Source of the DNA: Acidobacteria bacterium 28-9
GTDB taxonomy: Bacteria; Acidobacteriota; Blastocatellia; Pyrinomonadales; Pyrinomonadaceae
Reading direction: 5' to 3'
Length of the DNA stretch: 33,849 nt
Assembly (NCBI GenBank): GCA_002050355.1
Contig: MWYY01000055.1
Coordinates: 1 to 33,849 of the forward strand
The notes beneath the pieces were generated by a model that had not been told where the DNA came from, did no database searches, and was given only the letters and a program-made list of their open reading frames with translations. A program made the position numbers and the translations under genes. This document shows, in pieces, positions 15,711 through 23,896 of this stretch; positions within the stretch are counted from its first letter, which is position 1, and each line of letters starts with the position of its first letter.

Positions 15711-15767
15711 ACCGCCGAAGAATACGGATAAGGCATTATTATTCGTATTCTTCTGTGGTTTATTTTT
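15711..15767 (+). terminator. Probable intrinsic terminator after the OmpA-family gene
   Basis: AAGAATACG and CGTATTCTT pair perfectly, extended outward by CCGCCG/CTGTGG with mismatches, followed by a T-rich tract (TTTATTTTTG). Confidence 0.6.
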
Positions 15768-15788
15768 GCCGGAAAAACGGAGACATTT

Positions 15789-16904
15789 ATGCCGCGAACG
15801 ATTAACCCGAGCATTTTTCTATTGATTTTAGCTTTTGCGTTTTCCGCAATTGCCCAAACGCCGAAACCGACAGCGACACCTGCTGCCGCCGAAGATGACG
15901 ACGGTGAAGTCATTCGCGTAGATTCGCGTCTTGTTGTCGTTCCCGTTTCGGTTACGGACGCCGCCGGACAACCAGTTCTAGGATTAAAAGCGCAGGATTT
16001 TCGGATTTTGGAAGAAAATAAACGACAGGAAATCGCGCAAATTTCCGACGCCGAAAAAGTTCCGCTCGAAATCGCTATATTGTTCGATGTCTCTGCTTCG
16101 ACCGACGCGATGTTTCAGTTTGAACAGGAAACCGCCGCCAAATTTTTGCAGGAAGTAATGCGCCCGGATGACCGCGCGACGATTTTTACCATCGGAGAAG
16201 GCGCGCGCTTGATTCAGGCACGAGATTCAGCCGACAAATCGGCAATTGCAATAAAATCAATTCAACCGACAAGACAGCAGACGGCTTTTTATGATTCGGT
16301 AGCAATCGCTGCGAACTATTTGCAGAAAAACACGCCGCAAGGCAGACGTAAAGTTATCATTGTAATTTCGGACGGCGACGATACTAACAGCGCGGGCGTT
16401 ATCAAAGCTATCTTCGATGCCGAAAGAAAAATCGTGCAAAGCGATATTAGTAATAAAGAGTTAAGAAATATTCGCGTCAAGGCACGAGACGCTGCAAAAC
16501 TTAAGGAACAAAACAAAGTACTGCAATCTTTACAAAATGCCGACTCGGTTTTTTATTCGATAAATCCGGGCGGAAATTCCTACCAATTGAATCAAAACAG
16601 TATTTTCGGACAATCGAATCTGCAAAAATTTGCCGAACAAACCGGCGGCACTGCCTTTCTGCCAAAGTTTCAATCGATTACTCTCAAAAACAATTTGCAA
16701 AATTCCTTCAATGCTAAGTTCAATCAGGAAACTTTGACGAAAATTTTTCGCCAGCTCGCCAGCGAACTCCAGGCTCAATATCTGGTTCAGTATTATTCGG
16801 AGAGCAATTTCCCAACCGATAAATATGTGAAACTCGATGTCGGCTTACAGAATACAAATAACCTGCGCGTTCGCGCGCGGCAAGGTTATTTTGTCAAAAA
16901 TTAA
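15789..16904 (+). CDS. Secreted VWFA-domain protein, acidobacterial type
   Basis: A 371-residue protein with a signal peptide (INPSIFLLILAFAFSAIAQ). After a Pro/Thr/Ala linker comes a short beta region (VRVDSRLVVVPVSVTD-like, with GLKAQDFRILEENKRQ) and then a VWA fold whose MIDAS loop is LFDVSASTDAMF (DxSxS), with ISDGDDTNSAG as a later metal-site loop. The VPVSVTD...G.....DF.v.E......I sequence before the VWA fold is the hallmark of the VWFA-related domain found in many copies in Acidobacteria. Probably a periplasmic adhesion or scaffold protein; the ligand is unknown. Its TAA stop overlaps the stop of the convergent downstream gene (TTAA). Confidence 0.85.
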   Translation: MPRTINPSIFLLILAFAFSAIAQTPKPTATPAAAEDDDGEVIRVDSRLVVVPVSVTDAAGQPVLGLKAQDFRILEENKRQEIAQISDAEKVPLEIAILFDVSASTDAMFQFEQETAAKFLQEVMRPDDRATIFTIGEGARLIQARDSADKSAIAIKSIQPTRQQTAFYDSVAIAANYLQKNTPQGRRKVIIVISDGDDTNSAGVIKAIFDAERKIVQSDISNKELRNIRVKARDAAKLKEQNKVLQSLQNADSVFYSINPGGNSYQLNQNSIFGQSNLQKFAEQTGGTAFLPKFQSITLKNNLQNSFNAKFNQETLTKIFRQLASELQAQYLVQYYSESNFPTDKYVKLDVGLQNTNNLRVRARQGYFVKN

Positions 16905-17437
16905 CGCTTGCGATTATTTTTAATTTGCGTACGGATTTCGGATAGATTACTCATTCCGCCGTTGCTCAAATTATATTCTCTATCGTTCGGAACTGAGAAA
17001 TTGCCCATTATTGCAATCGGTTTTTCATGAGTTGAATTGTTAGAATTTTCGATTCTCGGCAATGCTTCTACCGTATTTTGCGCGTTCGTTTCGGCAAAAG
17101 AATTTGTCAAACCGATTGCGCCGAGAGCAGTAAAAACCAGCGAAGCAAAAGCCGCCACCGTTCTTGAAACGTTTCGCTTTATCGCCTGCCAGCCGACCGG
17201 ACAATCTTTCGTCAAAACAGTTCCGTCAGCTCGCCGGTAGAATCTCACGCACAAATGACCCTCGGTTTGCACAATCAGATTTTCGGCTTCGCGCTGTGTC
17301 ATTCCAGATAAGTTATAAACATTCAGCTTGCACGCGCTGCAAAAACGCTGGCGTTCATTGCCAATCATCTCCGTCCAATCAGCCGCGCAAGGGCTGGCGA
17401 TTTTGATATTTTCCAGCGGATTCGTAAATTTATTCAT
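16901..17437 (-). CDS. Cys-rich single-pass membrane protein with CADW/RFC domain
   Basis: A 178-residue protein. An N-terminal Cys-rich domain (about 10-82) has Cys17 (PCAADWTEMIG), Cys33/Cys36 (RFCSACKLNVYNLSGMT), Cys63 (HLCVRFYRRADGTVLT) and Cys79 (KDCPVG); this arrangement could bind zinc or an Fe-S cluster. It is followed by a membrane segment (about 93-113, TVAAFASLVFTALGAIGL) and a polar Asn-rich tail. I know this domain as recurrent in Acidobacteria, often ahead of a membrane segment; its function is not established. The start was moved to the ATG with a strong AAGGAGG ribosome site; the longer frame has none. An ECF-like promoter precedes it. Confidence 0.75.
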   Translation of the reverse strand: MNKFTNPLENIKIASPCAADWTEMIGNERQRFCSACKLNVYNLSGMTQREAENLIVQTEGHLCVRFYRRADGTVLTKDCPVGWQAIKRNVSRTVAAFASLVFTALGAIGLTNSFAETNAQNTVEALPRIENSNNSTHEKPIAIMGNFSVPNDREYNLSNGGMSNLSEIRTQIKNNRKR

Positions 17438-17454
17438 AAAAACCTCCTTTACTT

Positions 17455-17482
17455 TTAGACAACAAAATTCGACTTTTGTTCC
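17455..17482 (-). promoter_or_regulatory. ECF-type promoter of the Cys-rich membrane protein gene
   Basis: Minus strand GGAAC (17482-17478), exactly 17 bases, then GTCTAA (17460-17455). GGAAC plus a GTC-type -10 is the classic ECF sigma layout. A similar GGAAC-N17-CGTA lies before the ECF sigma gene in this window. Confidence 0.45.
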
Positions 17483-17519
17483 CAGAACGAGATGAAGATT
17501 TTTTACTTGCAAAATAATT

Positions 17520-19184
17520 TTAGTTTTTCGGATTTCTGCGGTATTTGTGCGTTACGGGACGGCGGCGACCGATACCGATGGCGTTGCGCGAGATTATCAG
17601 CGTCGGCGGAAGCTGGCGGCGTTTGAATTCGTTGGCAGGCGATTCGACTTTGTTCAGTAAATCATAAACCAGTTTTGCATCGTTGCCTTCACTGACAATT
17701 TCTTCAGGCGAGAGTTTCTGCTCGAAATAAAGTTTTAAAACTTTGTCCATCAAATCGTAGGGCGGCAAGGAATCCTGGTCGAATTGATTCGGCGCAAGTT
17801 CGGCGGAAGGTTTTTTGTCGATAATTGAATTCGGTATGATTTCACGTCCAGCGCTCTGGTTGATATGGCGCGCGATTTCATAAACTTCCGTTTTCAAAAC
17901 GTCGCCTAAAACCGCCAGACCGCCGTTCGTATCGCCGTAAAGCGTGCAGTAGCCGACGGCAAGCTCGCTTTTATTTCCCGTCGATAAAAGCAGACGATTT
18001 TCGGCGTTGGAAATCGTCATCAAAATAACGCCTCTTAGCCTGGACTGCATATTTTCCGCCGCTAAATTTTCGCCGCCGTGTGTTGGCTTGTGCAAATCCA
18101 TTTGCCTTAATAAAACTTCAAAAGCATTTGAAATCGGTTCTAATCTAGTCGGCATTCCAAGATTTTTTGCCAACGCTTCCGAATGTTTAACGCTTCCCTC
18201 GGAAGAAAAAGGCGACGGCATCATCACGTTCAAAACGTTCTCTGCGCCCAACGCTTCGGCGGCTAAAGCGGAAACAAGAGCCGAATCAATGCCGCCGGAA
18301 AGTCCCAAAAGGCAGCGCGTAAAACGATTTTTTCCGGCGTAATCTTTGATGCCCAAAACTAACGCCTGGCGAATCGTCTCGCATTCGTTTCCGGTAATTC
18401 CGCGCGCGTCCGGTTTGTGAACATCGAGTTCAACCGTTTCTATAAATTCCTCAAACGCATTTGCCTGCAGGATAATGTCGCCTTCTTCGTCGGCAATTAC
18501 ACTTGCGCCGTCGAAAATGATTCCATCGTTTCCGCCGACAAGATTGACAAAAACAATCGGTTTTTTCTGCAAGCGCGCCCGATGCGCGACCATATCACAG
18601 CGCAGTTTTATTTTGCCTTTGTTATACGGCGAAGCGTTTAAGGAGACGATTACATCCGCGCCCTGGATAATCAATTCGTCCGTCGGGTCAACTTCGTAAA
18701 TTCTTTCTTTCCAAAAGGTTTTGTCGTTCCAGAAATCTTCGCAAACAACAACACCGATTTTCCGTCCGCCGATTTCAAATATTTTTCGCACATCCGACGG
18801 CTCGAAATAACGCGGGTCGTCGAAAACGTCGTATTCGGGAAGCAAAGTTTTGTCTGCAAATCCGAGTAGTTTTCCGTCGTGTACCACAGCGGCGGAATTA
18901 AAAAGTTTGCGCCCGTAAGCGTCTCCTGTCTTGCGAACAGTTCCTACAACAGCCGTAATTCCCTTTGTCGCCGCAGTAATTTTTTGCAGAGGTTCTCCGA
19001 CAGTTTCGATAATGTCTTTGTCCAAAAACCAATCAAATGATGTGTAGCCGTGCGTGGCGACTTCGGGGAAAACGATTAAATCCGAGCCGTCAGCTTTAGC
19101 TTTTTCGATTGCCTCTAAAATTTTGGCGACGTTTCCTTCGATGTCGCCATTGGTTGTGTTGATTTGTCCAATTGTCACTTTCAT
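17520..19184 (-). CDS. nadE: NAD+ synthetase, glutamine-dependent
   Basis: A 554-residue two-domain enzyme. The N-terminal nitrilase-type glutaminase (about 1-260) has the Glu41-Lys112-Cys148 triad (VFPEVATHGY, DKTLLPEYDVFDD, VVCEDFW). The C-terminal synthetase has the ATP-pyrophosphatase loop LGLSGGIDSALV (about 293-304), GNKSELAVGYCTLYGD and the EIARHIN...IIDKKPSAEL region. It makes NAD+ from deamido-NAD+, ATP and glutamine, using ammonia channelled from the first domain. Its ATG overlaps the stop of the upstream zinc-ribbon gene by four bases, so the two are translationally coupled. Confidence 0.95.
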   Translation of the reverse strand: MKVTIGQINTTNGDIEGNVAKILEAIEKAKADGSDLIVFPEVATHGYTSFDWFLDKDIIETVGEPLQKITAATKGITAVVGTVRKTGDAYGRKLFNSAAVVHDGKLLGFADKTLLPEYDVFDDPRYFEPSDVRKIFEIGGRKIGVVVCEDFWNDKTFWKERIYEVDPTDELIIQGADVIVSLNASPYNKGKIKLRCDMVAHRARLQKKPIVFVNLVGGNDGIIFDGASVIADEEGDIILQANAFEEFIETVELDVHKPDARGITGNECETIRQALVLGIKDYAGKNRFTRCLLGLSGGIDSALVSALAAEALGAENVLNVMMPSPFSSEGSVKHSEALAKNLGMPTRLEPISNAFEVLLRQMDLHKPTHGGENLAAENMQSRLRGVILMTISNAENRLLLSTGNKSELAVGYCTLYGDTNGGLAVLGDVLKTEVYEIARHINQSAGREIIPNSIIDKKPSAELAPNQFDQDSLPPYDLMDKVLKLYFEQKLSPEEIVSEGNDAKLVYDLLNKVESPANEFKRRQLPPTLIISRNAIGIGRRRPVTHKYRRNPKN

Positions 19185-19684
19185 TTAATTTTTTGAGTTT
19201 TGTTTTCGACAAAAAGAAGTTCGGTCGAGTTTTCCGTAACACTTGCAGCAGGCTCGAAATGTTTTTCTTCCAAAAGTTTTGCCCTTTCCTGCTTTTCAGG
19301 CAATTCGCTTTTCAAGGCAGGATTTGTTTTTGCCTTTTTTTCCTTGATTGATTCGTTGAAAATGACGAATATTAGCGACAAAGCGGCAAAAATAAGAAAT
19401 GCTATTAATAAAATTCCAACCAAAACATTTGCGCCGGTCAAAATCATTTTTGAAAAAATGCCGTATATTATGGCGCTGATCGCGGTCAAAATAACAAGTC
19501 CTAAACCGCCCAAAGCAAAGTTTCCAAACTTTTCAACCAATTGACTTTGTTTTATTAAATTCGCGTTCTGTGCGTTCGGAATTTGTTCGAGCAACGACTC
19601 ACTGGATTTTTCCAGATTCAAACCGCAGGAACGACAGAATTTTTGCTCGGTAGAATTGTTTGCGCCACAATTTGGACAAAACAT
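19181..19684 (-). CDS. Zinc-ribbon membrane protein of unknown function
   Basis: A 167-residue protein. The N-terminal zinc ribbon has Cys3, Cys6, Cys17 and Cys20 (FCPNCGAN...KFCRSCGLNL). Two membrane segments follow (about 55-75, FALGGLGLVILTAISAIIYG; about 85-107, LVGILLIAFLIFAALSLIFVIF), then a basic/acidic cytoplasmic tail. No enzymatic motif. It lies six bases after the receiver/HATPase gene and overlaps nadE, so all three form one operon. The link with NAD synthesis is unexplained. Confidence 0.8.
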   Translation of the reverse strand: MFCPNCGANNSTEQKFCRSCGLNLEKSSESLLEQIPNAQNANLIKQSQLVEKFGNFALGGLGLVILTAISAIIYGIFSKMILTGANVLVGILLIAFLIFAALSLIFVIFNESIKEKKAKTNPALKSELPEKQERAKLLEEKHFEPAASVTENSTELLFVENKTQKIK

Positions 19685-19690
19685 ATTTTA

Positions 19691-20500
19691 TTAATCGGCT
19701 TTTTGCGCTTCTGTTTTTTTAACCATTTCCAGACGGTTGCCGCGTTTGTTGTAATGCACTTCGTCCATAATATTGTGAATCAGAAGAACGCCGCGCCCGC
19801 TGGTTTTGAAAAGGTTTTCCGGGTCGCGCGGGTCTGGAATCACCGCTACATCGAAGCCTTCGCCTTCGTCTTCAAAGGTGAAACGCGCTTCTCGTTTGGA
19901 AATTTCAGCCGCGATACGCACGTTTTTTTCATGGTTAAATTTGTTGCCGTGTTTGACGGCGTTGACAAAGGCTTCGTCCAAAGCTATGAAAAGATGCGAG
20001 TTATCCCTGTCCACGACGCCGATTTTTTCCACGCGCTTGGTCAAATAATCCAAAATCGAGTGCATCAGGGAAATCGCGCTCGGAAACTCGAATTCGATTT
20101 TTTCGCGCAGGTTTTTCATCTGTTCAATTTTATCGACAAATTGCGCCTTGTAATTCAAAATCGTTTCAAAAAGATTTTTCAATTCATTTTCGTCGAAGTT
20201 TTCGCGGTTAAAACTCGTAGCGCAAATCTTGAACGCGCGAATGTGTTCAGCGTGTTTGTGCGGTTCGATTTCAGGAAGACAAGTGTTTTCTTCGTTATCA
20301 TCGGTTTGAACGGCTTCGGGAATTGCGTCAATATTGTCAAGGTCGGTGATAACTACGTCAAATTTGCCAATGTCATTTAATTCAATTGCTTCGACGCGCG
20401 TTTCGATTGTTTCGACAAAATGTCCGAGCTGGTTGAAAATCTTTTTTAGCCCGCTGCTCAGATTATCGTGGTCGTCAATGATGAGAAATTTTCTTTGCAT
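19691..20500 (-). CDS. Receiver-like domain fused to RsbW-type HATPase (anti-sigma/serine kinase-like)
   Basis: A 269-residue protein. Residues 1-60 look like a CheY receiver (FLIIDDHDN with Asp9/Asp10; VVITDLDN with phospho-acceptor-like Asp53), but the Thr and Lys switch positions are not clear and an acidic insertion (QTDDNEENTCLPEIE) breaks the fold. A linker helix (about 105-160) precedes an RsbW-like ATPase: N-box DEAFVNAVKHGN (175-186), G1 DEGEGFD (211-217), G2 GRGVLLI (235-241). There is no DHp histidine helix, so it is not an ordinary histidine kinase. Such ATPases act on sigma factors or STAS anti-sigma antagonists. The start was moved to MQRKFLIIDD, where the receiver begins; the upstream 25 residues look non-native. 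Confidence 0.8.
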   Translation of the reverse strand: MQRKFLIIDDHDNLSSGLKKIFNQLGHFVETIETRVEAIELNDIGKFDVVITDLDNIDAIPEAVQTDDNEENTCLPEIEPHKHAEHIRAFKICATSFNRENFDENELKNLFETILNYKAQFVDKIEQMKNLREKIEFEFPSAISLMHSILDYLTKRVEKIGVVDRDNSHLFIALDEAFVNAVKHGNKFNHEKNVRIAAEISKREARFTFEDEGEGFDVAVIPDPRDPENLFKTSGRGVLLIHNIMDEVHYNKRGNRLEMVKKTEAQKAD

Positions 20501-20610
20501 TTTCAGGTGTTTTTTGAATTTGGGAAATATCGCGCCGCTTAAAAATTTACGACAAACGGTTTTCCTTTGTTGCAAATAATAACCCGAATTGTTAGTAATT
20601 TTCTAATCGA

Positions 20611-21327
20611 ATGTCGCAGGAAAAGAATAATATTTATAAATTTGCTTCGCTTGCCAAATATTCCTTCAAGCAGCGCTTCTCAATTCGTACGGCGGATTTG
20701 GTTTTTTACGGCTTGATAAAATTGATTGGGAAAAGTCTCCGGTTTGAAGTCGAAGGTTTAGAAAGTCTGCAAAAAATCGAGCAAAACGGCAAAATTCCGA
20801 TTTATGCAACGTGGCACAACCGGATTTTTCTGTCCATCTGGTTTTTGCGAAATCGCGGAATTGTCGTGATAACTTCGCAGAGTTTCGAAGGCGAATACAT
20901 CGCGCGCTCCATACAGCGCTTTGGTTTCGGCGCGGTTCGCGGCTCTTCGACGCGCGGCGGTGTCGGCGCATTGGTGAAAATGATAAAACTGATGCGCAAA
21001 AATTTGCCGATGTGTTTTACTGTTGACGGACCGCAAGGCGCGCGTTACGTTGCCAAAACCGGCGCGGTTCTTCTGGCGAAAAAAACAGGAAACCCGATAC
21101 TGCCGATTTTAGTCGAGCCGCAAAAATTCTGGACAATTAACAGTTGGGACAAACTGCAAATTCCAAAACCATTCACGCGCGCGCGTGTTTTTTTTGCCGA
21201 GCCGATCTCAGTCGAAGAGGATGCCGACGAAACTGTAATCGAAAATAAACGTCGAGAACTACAGCAGAAACTTGACGAAACGGTTAAACTTGGGAAACAA
21301 TGGCGACGACATTCTAAACGGCTGTAA
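20611..21327 (+). CDS. DUF374/lysophospholipid acyltransferase-family protein
   Basis: A 238-residue protein. The acyltransferase motif order is visible: ATWHNRIFLSIW (His69; the usual HxxxxD is replaced in the DUF374 group), SFEGEYIARSIQRFGFGAVRGSSTRGG (RGSS 110-113), FTVDGPQGARYVAKTGAVLLAKKTG. DUF374 proteins are thought to transfer acyl chains to lipid A precursors or lysophospholipids at the inner membrane. It is divergent from the receiver/HATPase gene, with 110 bases between starts. The gene stands alone, with a hairpin terminator after it. Confidence 0.83.
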   Translation: MSQEKNNIYKFASLAKYSFKQRFSIRTADLVFYGLIKLIGKSLRFEVEGLESLQKIEQNGKIPIYATWHNRIFLSIWFLRNRGIVVITSQSFEGEYIARSIQRFGFGAVRGSSTRGGVGALVKMIKLMRKNLPMCFTVDGPQGARYVAKTGAVLLAKKTGNPILPILVEPQKFWTINSWDKLQIPKPFTRARVFFAEPISVEEDADETVIENKRRELQQKLDETVKLGKQWRRHSKRL

Positions 21328-21361
21328 ATAAATGTTATCGGTTGTGTTTAGGCACCTATTT

Positions 21362-21397
21362 CCGGCAATTAAAACGGCTTTTAAATTGTCGGTTTTG
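21362..21397 (+). terminator. Likely terminator after the acyltransferase gene
   Basis: CCGGCAATTAAAA pairs with TTTTAAATTGTCGG (one bulge, one G-U), loop CGGC, followed by a weak T-rich run GTTTTGATTT. Confidence 0.5.
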
Positions 21398-21451
21398 ATT
21401 TACAATTAATTTAAGCGTTTTTCCGTCAAATAATAAAAGGAGAAAAAATAG

Positions 21452-22222
21452 ATGGCTTTGTTTGATTCGATAGTTAGCGACGCGCGAGCGAAATTTAATC
21501 TGGGCGACAAAACGGAAACTTTGCTTTCCGCCGTTTTAGCATTGATAACAAGTAATTCGCGCGGCGGTTTGAGAGGTTTCCTTGATAGATTTAATCAAGC
21601 AGATTTGAGCGACGTTGCTTCTTCGTGGGTAAATTCGGACGCGAATACGCCGATTTCCAACGAACAATTAGAATCGGCTTTGGGCGCGGACACGCTGCAA
21701 GAAATTAACAATCAAGTCGGCGGAGATTACAAGACGACAACTTCGGCGACCGCTTATATGATTCCGCATATTGTTGACAATCTGACGCCGAACGGCGAAT
21801 TGCCCGAGGAAAACGATGTAATTTCGCAAGTAAACGGTTATCAAAGCAGTTTGAACGCAGGTGGAGTAACGGCTGTCGGCGCAACAGGAGTTGCCGGAAC
21901 GACCACAGCCAGTCAAACCTTTGACCGGGTCGGAACAGCCGCCAGCGAGTTTAACGATCCCAGCGCTAGAGCGTTAGACGACAGAACTGGAAGCGCGCTT
22001 AATCGAAATGTCGATGATTTGAGCGACGATGTAATAAATGACGATTCGCCTTTGAAATGGATTATTCCGCTTGCTTTGCTCGGTTTGATGATCGCTCTGG
22101 GTTCCTGGTTCTGCGGTAAATCAGAGCCGGTTGCGACTACAACGACAAATGTTAATGTCGTCAATTCCGCCGTAAACTCTAATTCGAATGCAAATACGTC
22201 AACGGTAAATGCCAATCATTAA
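21452..22222 (+). CDS. YidB-like (DUF937) N-domain with C-terminal membrane anchor
   Basis: A 256-residue protein. Residues 1-125 resemble the YidB/DUF937 fold (MALFDSIVSDARAKF, ALITSNSRGGLRGFLDRFNQADLSDVASSWV, NEQLESALGADTLQEI, AYMIPHIVDNLTPNGELPEE). After a Thr/Ala/Gly linker there is one membrane segment (about 203-222, WIIPLALLGLMIALGSWFCG) and a 30-residue Asn/Thr/Val tail. Function of the family is unknown. A strong AAAGGAG ribosome site precedes the ATG, and a strong terminator follows, so it is monocistronic. Confidence 0.8.
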   Translation: MALFDSIVSDARAKFNLGDKTETLLSAVLALITSNSRGGLRGFLDRFNQADLSDVASSWVNSDANTPISNEQLESALGADTLQEINNQVGGDYKTTTSATAYMIPHIVDNLTPNGELPEENDVISQVNGYQSSLNAGGVTAVGATGVAGTTTASQTFDRVGTAASEFNDPSARALDDRTGSALNRNVDDLSDDVINDDSPLKWIIPLALLGLMIALGSWFCGKSEPVATTTTNVNVVNSAVNSNSNANTSTVNANH

Positions 22223-22238
22223 TTTTTGGTTTTAATTT

Positions 22239-22275
22239 AAAAAAGCGGACGTGGTAATCTCCGTCCGCTTTTTAT
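22239..22275 (+). terminator. Rho-independent terminator
   Basis: AAAAGCGGACG pairs with CGTCCGCTTTT, loop of 10 bases, followed by T-rich sequence. Confidence 0.88.
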
Positions 22276-22344
22276 TCTTTAATTTTAATTTGCGAAAGTT
22301 ATACGAGATTTAGAAATCATCTAAATCAATGGTTCTAATTCTTT

Positions 22345-22370
22345 GGAACTTTTCTTTTTGCCCGCTCGTA
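22345..22370 (+). promoter_or_regulatory. Candidate ECF-type autoregulatory promoter
   Basis: GGAAC (22345-22349), 17 bases, CGTA (22367-22370), upstream of the ECF sigma gene. ECF sigma factors often transcribe their own gene from GGAAC/CGT promoters. A separate TTGACA occurs at 22379 but has no good -10 partner. Confidence 0.4.
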
Positions 22371-22448
22371 GAAAATTATTGACAGAGCAGATGTAACGCT
22401 TTGTTGCTTTTTACCATAGGGCATTCGCTTTTTGGAGATAACAACCGG

Positions 22449-23051
22449 TTGGAAGCATTAAAAGCAGCAGCAACAGCAATGGAAAGCAGCGGTGCAGACC
22501 TTGTGCGGCGGTGTCGGGCGGGCGACGGCACGGCTTGGGAGGAAATCGTCTCGACGTTTTCGCGCCGGATTTTTAATCTCGCTTACCGTTTTACGTCAAG
22601 TATCGAAGCGGCGGAAGATTTAACGCAGGAAGTTTTCGTTCGCATTTATAAAACTCTTGACCAATACGACGCCAAACAAGGCGATTTGACGAATTGGCTG
22701 ATGCGTCTGTCGAGAAATTTGATAATTGACGATTACCGTCATCGTCAGCGCAACCCGCAAAATTCATACGCCGACGATGTTGAAGACCATACGTTTCACC
22801 TGCGCGCGGTCGGCAGTTCAGCGCAAAAGGAAATCGAGCGGCGCGAACTGTGCGCGCAAGTGCAGGAAGCGATTGACAAACTGCCGCAGGATTTGCGAAC
22901 GTGCGTGATTCTGCGCGACATCGAAGAGATGAGTTATCAGGAGATCGTCGACGTTTTGAAAATTCCCGAAGGCACGGTCAAATCACGTATCAACCGAGGA
23001 CGAATTGAACTGGCAAAAATTTTGCGCCGAATGCGCGTCGTTAATGTGTGA
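22449..23051 (+). CDS. ECF (sigma-E-like) RNA polymerase sigma factor
   Basis: About 200 residues. Region 2 (ADLVRRCRAGDGTAWEEIV, AAEDLTQEVFVRIYKTL, NWLMRLSRNLIIDDYRHR) and region 4 (LPQDLRTCVILRDIEEMSYQEIVDVL, PEGTVKSRINRGRIELAKIL) are both complete; there is no region 1 or 3, as expected for ECF factors. The start is uncertain: TTG at 22449 is chosen because GGAGA lies about 10 bases upstream, but TTG at 22401 and ATG at 22479 are also possible. The next gene is a membrane zinc-finger anti-sigma factor, so this is a transmembrane stress-signalling pair. Confidence 0.9.
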   Translation: MEALKAAATAMESSGADLVRRCRAGDGTAWEEIVSTFSRRIFNLAYRFTSSIEAAEDLTQEVFVRIYKTLDQYDAKQGDLTNWLMRLSRNLIIDDYRHRQRNPQNSYADDVEDHTFHLRAVGSSAQKEIERRELCAQVQEAIDKLPQDLRTCVILRDIEEMSYQEIVDVLKIPEGTVKSRINRGRIELAKILRRMRVVNV

Positions 23052-23104
23052 AAAGTGATAAGTAAAAGTTTTATTTCCAGCATCTGACTGCTGACAACTG
23101 TTTT
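23046..23104. repeat. Heptamer repeats between sigma and anti-sigma genes
   Basis: TGTGAAA, AGTGATA, AGTAAAA (23046-23066, containing the sigma stop codon), and further on TGACTGC, TGACAAC with the same 7-base spacing just before the anti-sigma ATG. Same class as the array at 11662. Confidence 0.45.
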
Positions 23105-23896
23105 ATGACTTATGAAAACGAAAAAATAATAAACTGCACCGAGTTTGAAGAAGTTTTAACCGACTATTTGGACACAAATTTGGACAGAGAAACACACAAA
23201 GCCGTCGCCGCTCACGCTCTGCGATGTCCTTTGTGTCACACGCTTTTGAACGAAGTCAGAGACGCGCTTGCAATGTGTCGTGAGATTTCCGCGCCGAAAC
23301 ATTCGATGAATAACCTCGAAGCGCGCATTTTTTCGATGACGACGCCCGAAGCATCAATGGATTGCCGGCAGTTTGAAGAGTATTTGACCGATTATTTGGA
23401 CGGTTTTCTGCCCGCCGTAATTTTTCATCGTTGGGAGCGCCACGCCGCTCTGTGTAAGCGTTGCACGGATTTGCCGGGCGAAGTCGTGCGCTCAATCGCT
23501 GCTTGTTACACCTACAAAACAGATGAATTACCGATTCCCGCCAACTTGCAGGCAAAAATTTTGCAGGCGACAATCGGCACGACCGAGGCGCAAACGGTTA
23601 AAGCGTCTTGGTCATCGCAGGTGTCGGAATGGATTCGGCAATTGAGTTTCCCGATTTCGCTGCCGCAACTCGCGCCGGTCGCAATGATGCTGCTTTTCGC
23701 GGCGCTGTTTTTCAGTCAGACGGTTTCGGCTGATAGTTCACTGACCGGAGTTTATCAAAAAAGTTTTGAATTAGCCGAGCAGACTTACCAGCAAAGTGCT
23801 GGAATGGTTTTAGGCGGAGGAGCGACAAACATACCGGAGAAATCAAATCAAGAGCCAATCAGCGGAACTTACGTCAAGGATGAGGAAAGCAAATAA
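23105..23896 (+). CDS. Membrane anti-sigma factor with two zinc-finger (ZAS-like) domains
   Basis: A 263-residue protein. Two copies of the anti-sigma zinc-finger fold are in tandem: residues ~9-58 with His37, Cys41, Cys44 (HALRCPLC), and ~85-135 with His113, Cys117, Cys120 (HAALCKRC). Each copy begins with a C..FEE.LTDYLD helix. A membrane segment follows (about 187-206, LAPVAMMLLFAALFFSQTV) and a short periplasmic tail. Most ZAS anti-sigma factors have one finger, so the duplication is notable. It should hold the preceding ECF sigma factor inactive until a periplasmic or redox signal arrives. Its stop overlaps the next ATG by one base (TAATG). Confidence 0.87.
   Translation: MTYENEKIINCTEFEEVLTDYLDTNLDRETHKAVAAHALRCPLCHTLLNEVRDALAMCREISAPKHSMNNLEARIFSMTTPEASMDCRQFEEYLTDYLDGFLPAVIFHRWERHAALCKRCTDLPGEVVRSIAACYTYKTDELPIPANLQAKILQATIGTTEAQTVKASWSSQVSEWIRQLSFPISLPQLAPVAMMLLFAALFFSQTVSADSSLTGVYQKSFELAEQTYQQSAGMVLGGGATNIPEKSNQEPISGTYVKDEESK

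Noticed and set aside
19583..20380. A 265-codon forward frame opposite the receiver/HATPase gene
   Set aside because: Shadow: the minus-strand product has intact N, G1 and G2 ATPase boxes, while the forward product is Phe/Val-rich without motifs.
22379..22417. Sigma-70 promoter from TTGACA before the ECF sigma gene
   Set aside because: No acceptable -10 at 15-19 bases; the next TACCAT is 27 bases away.
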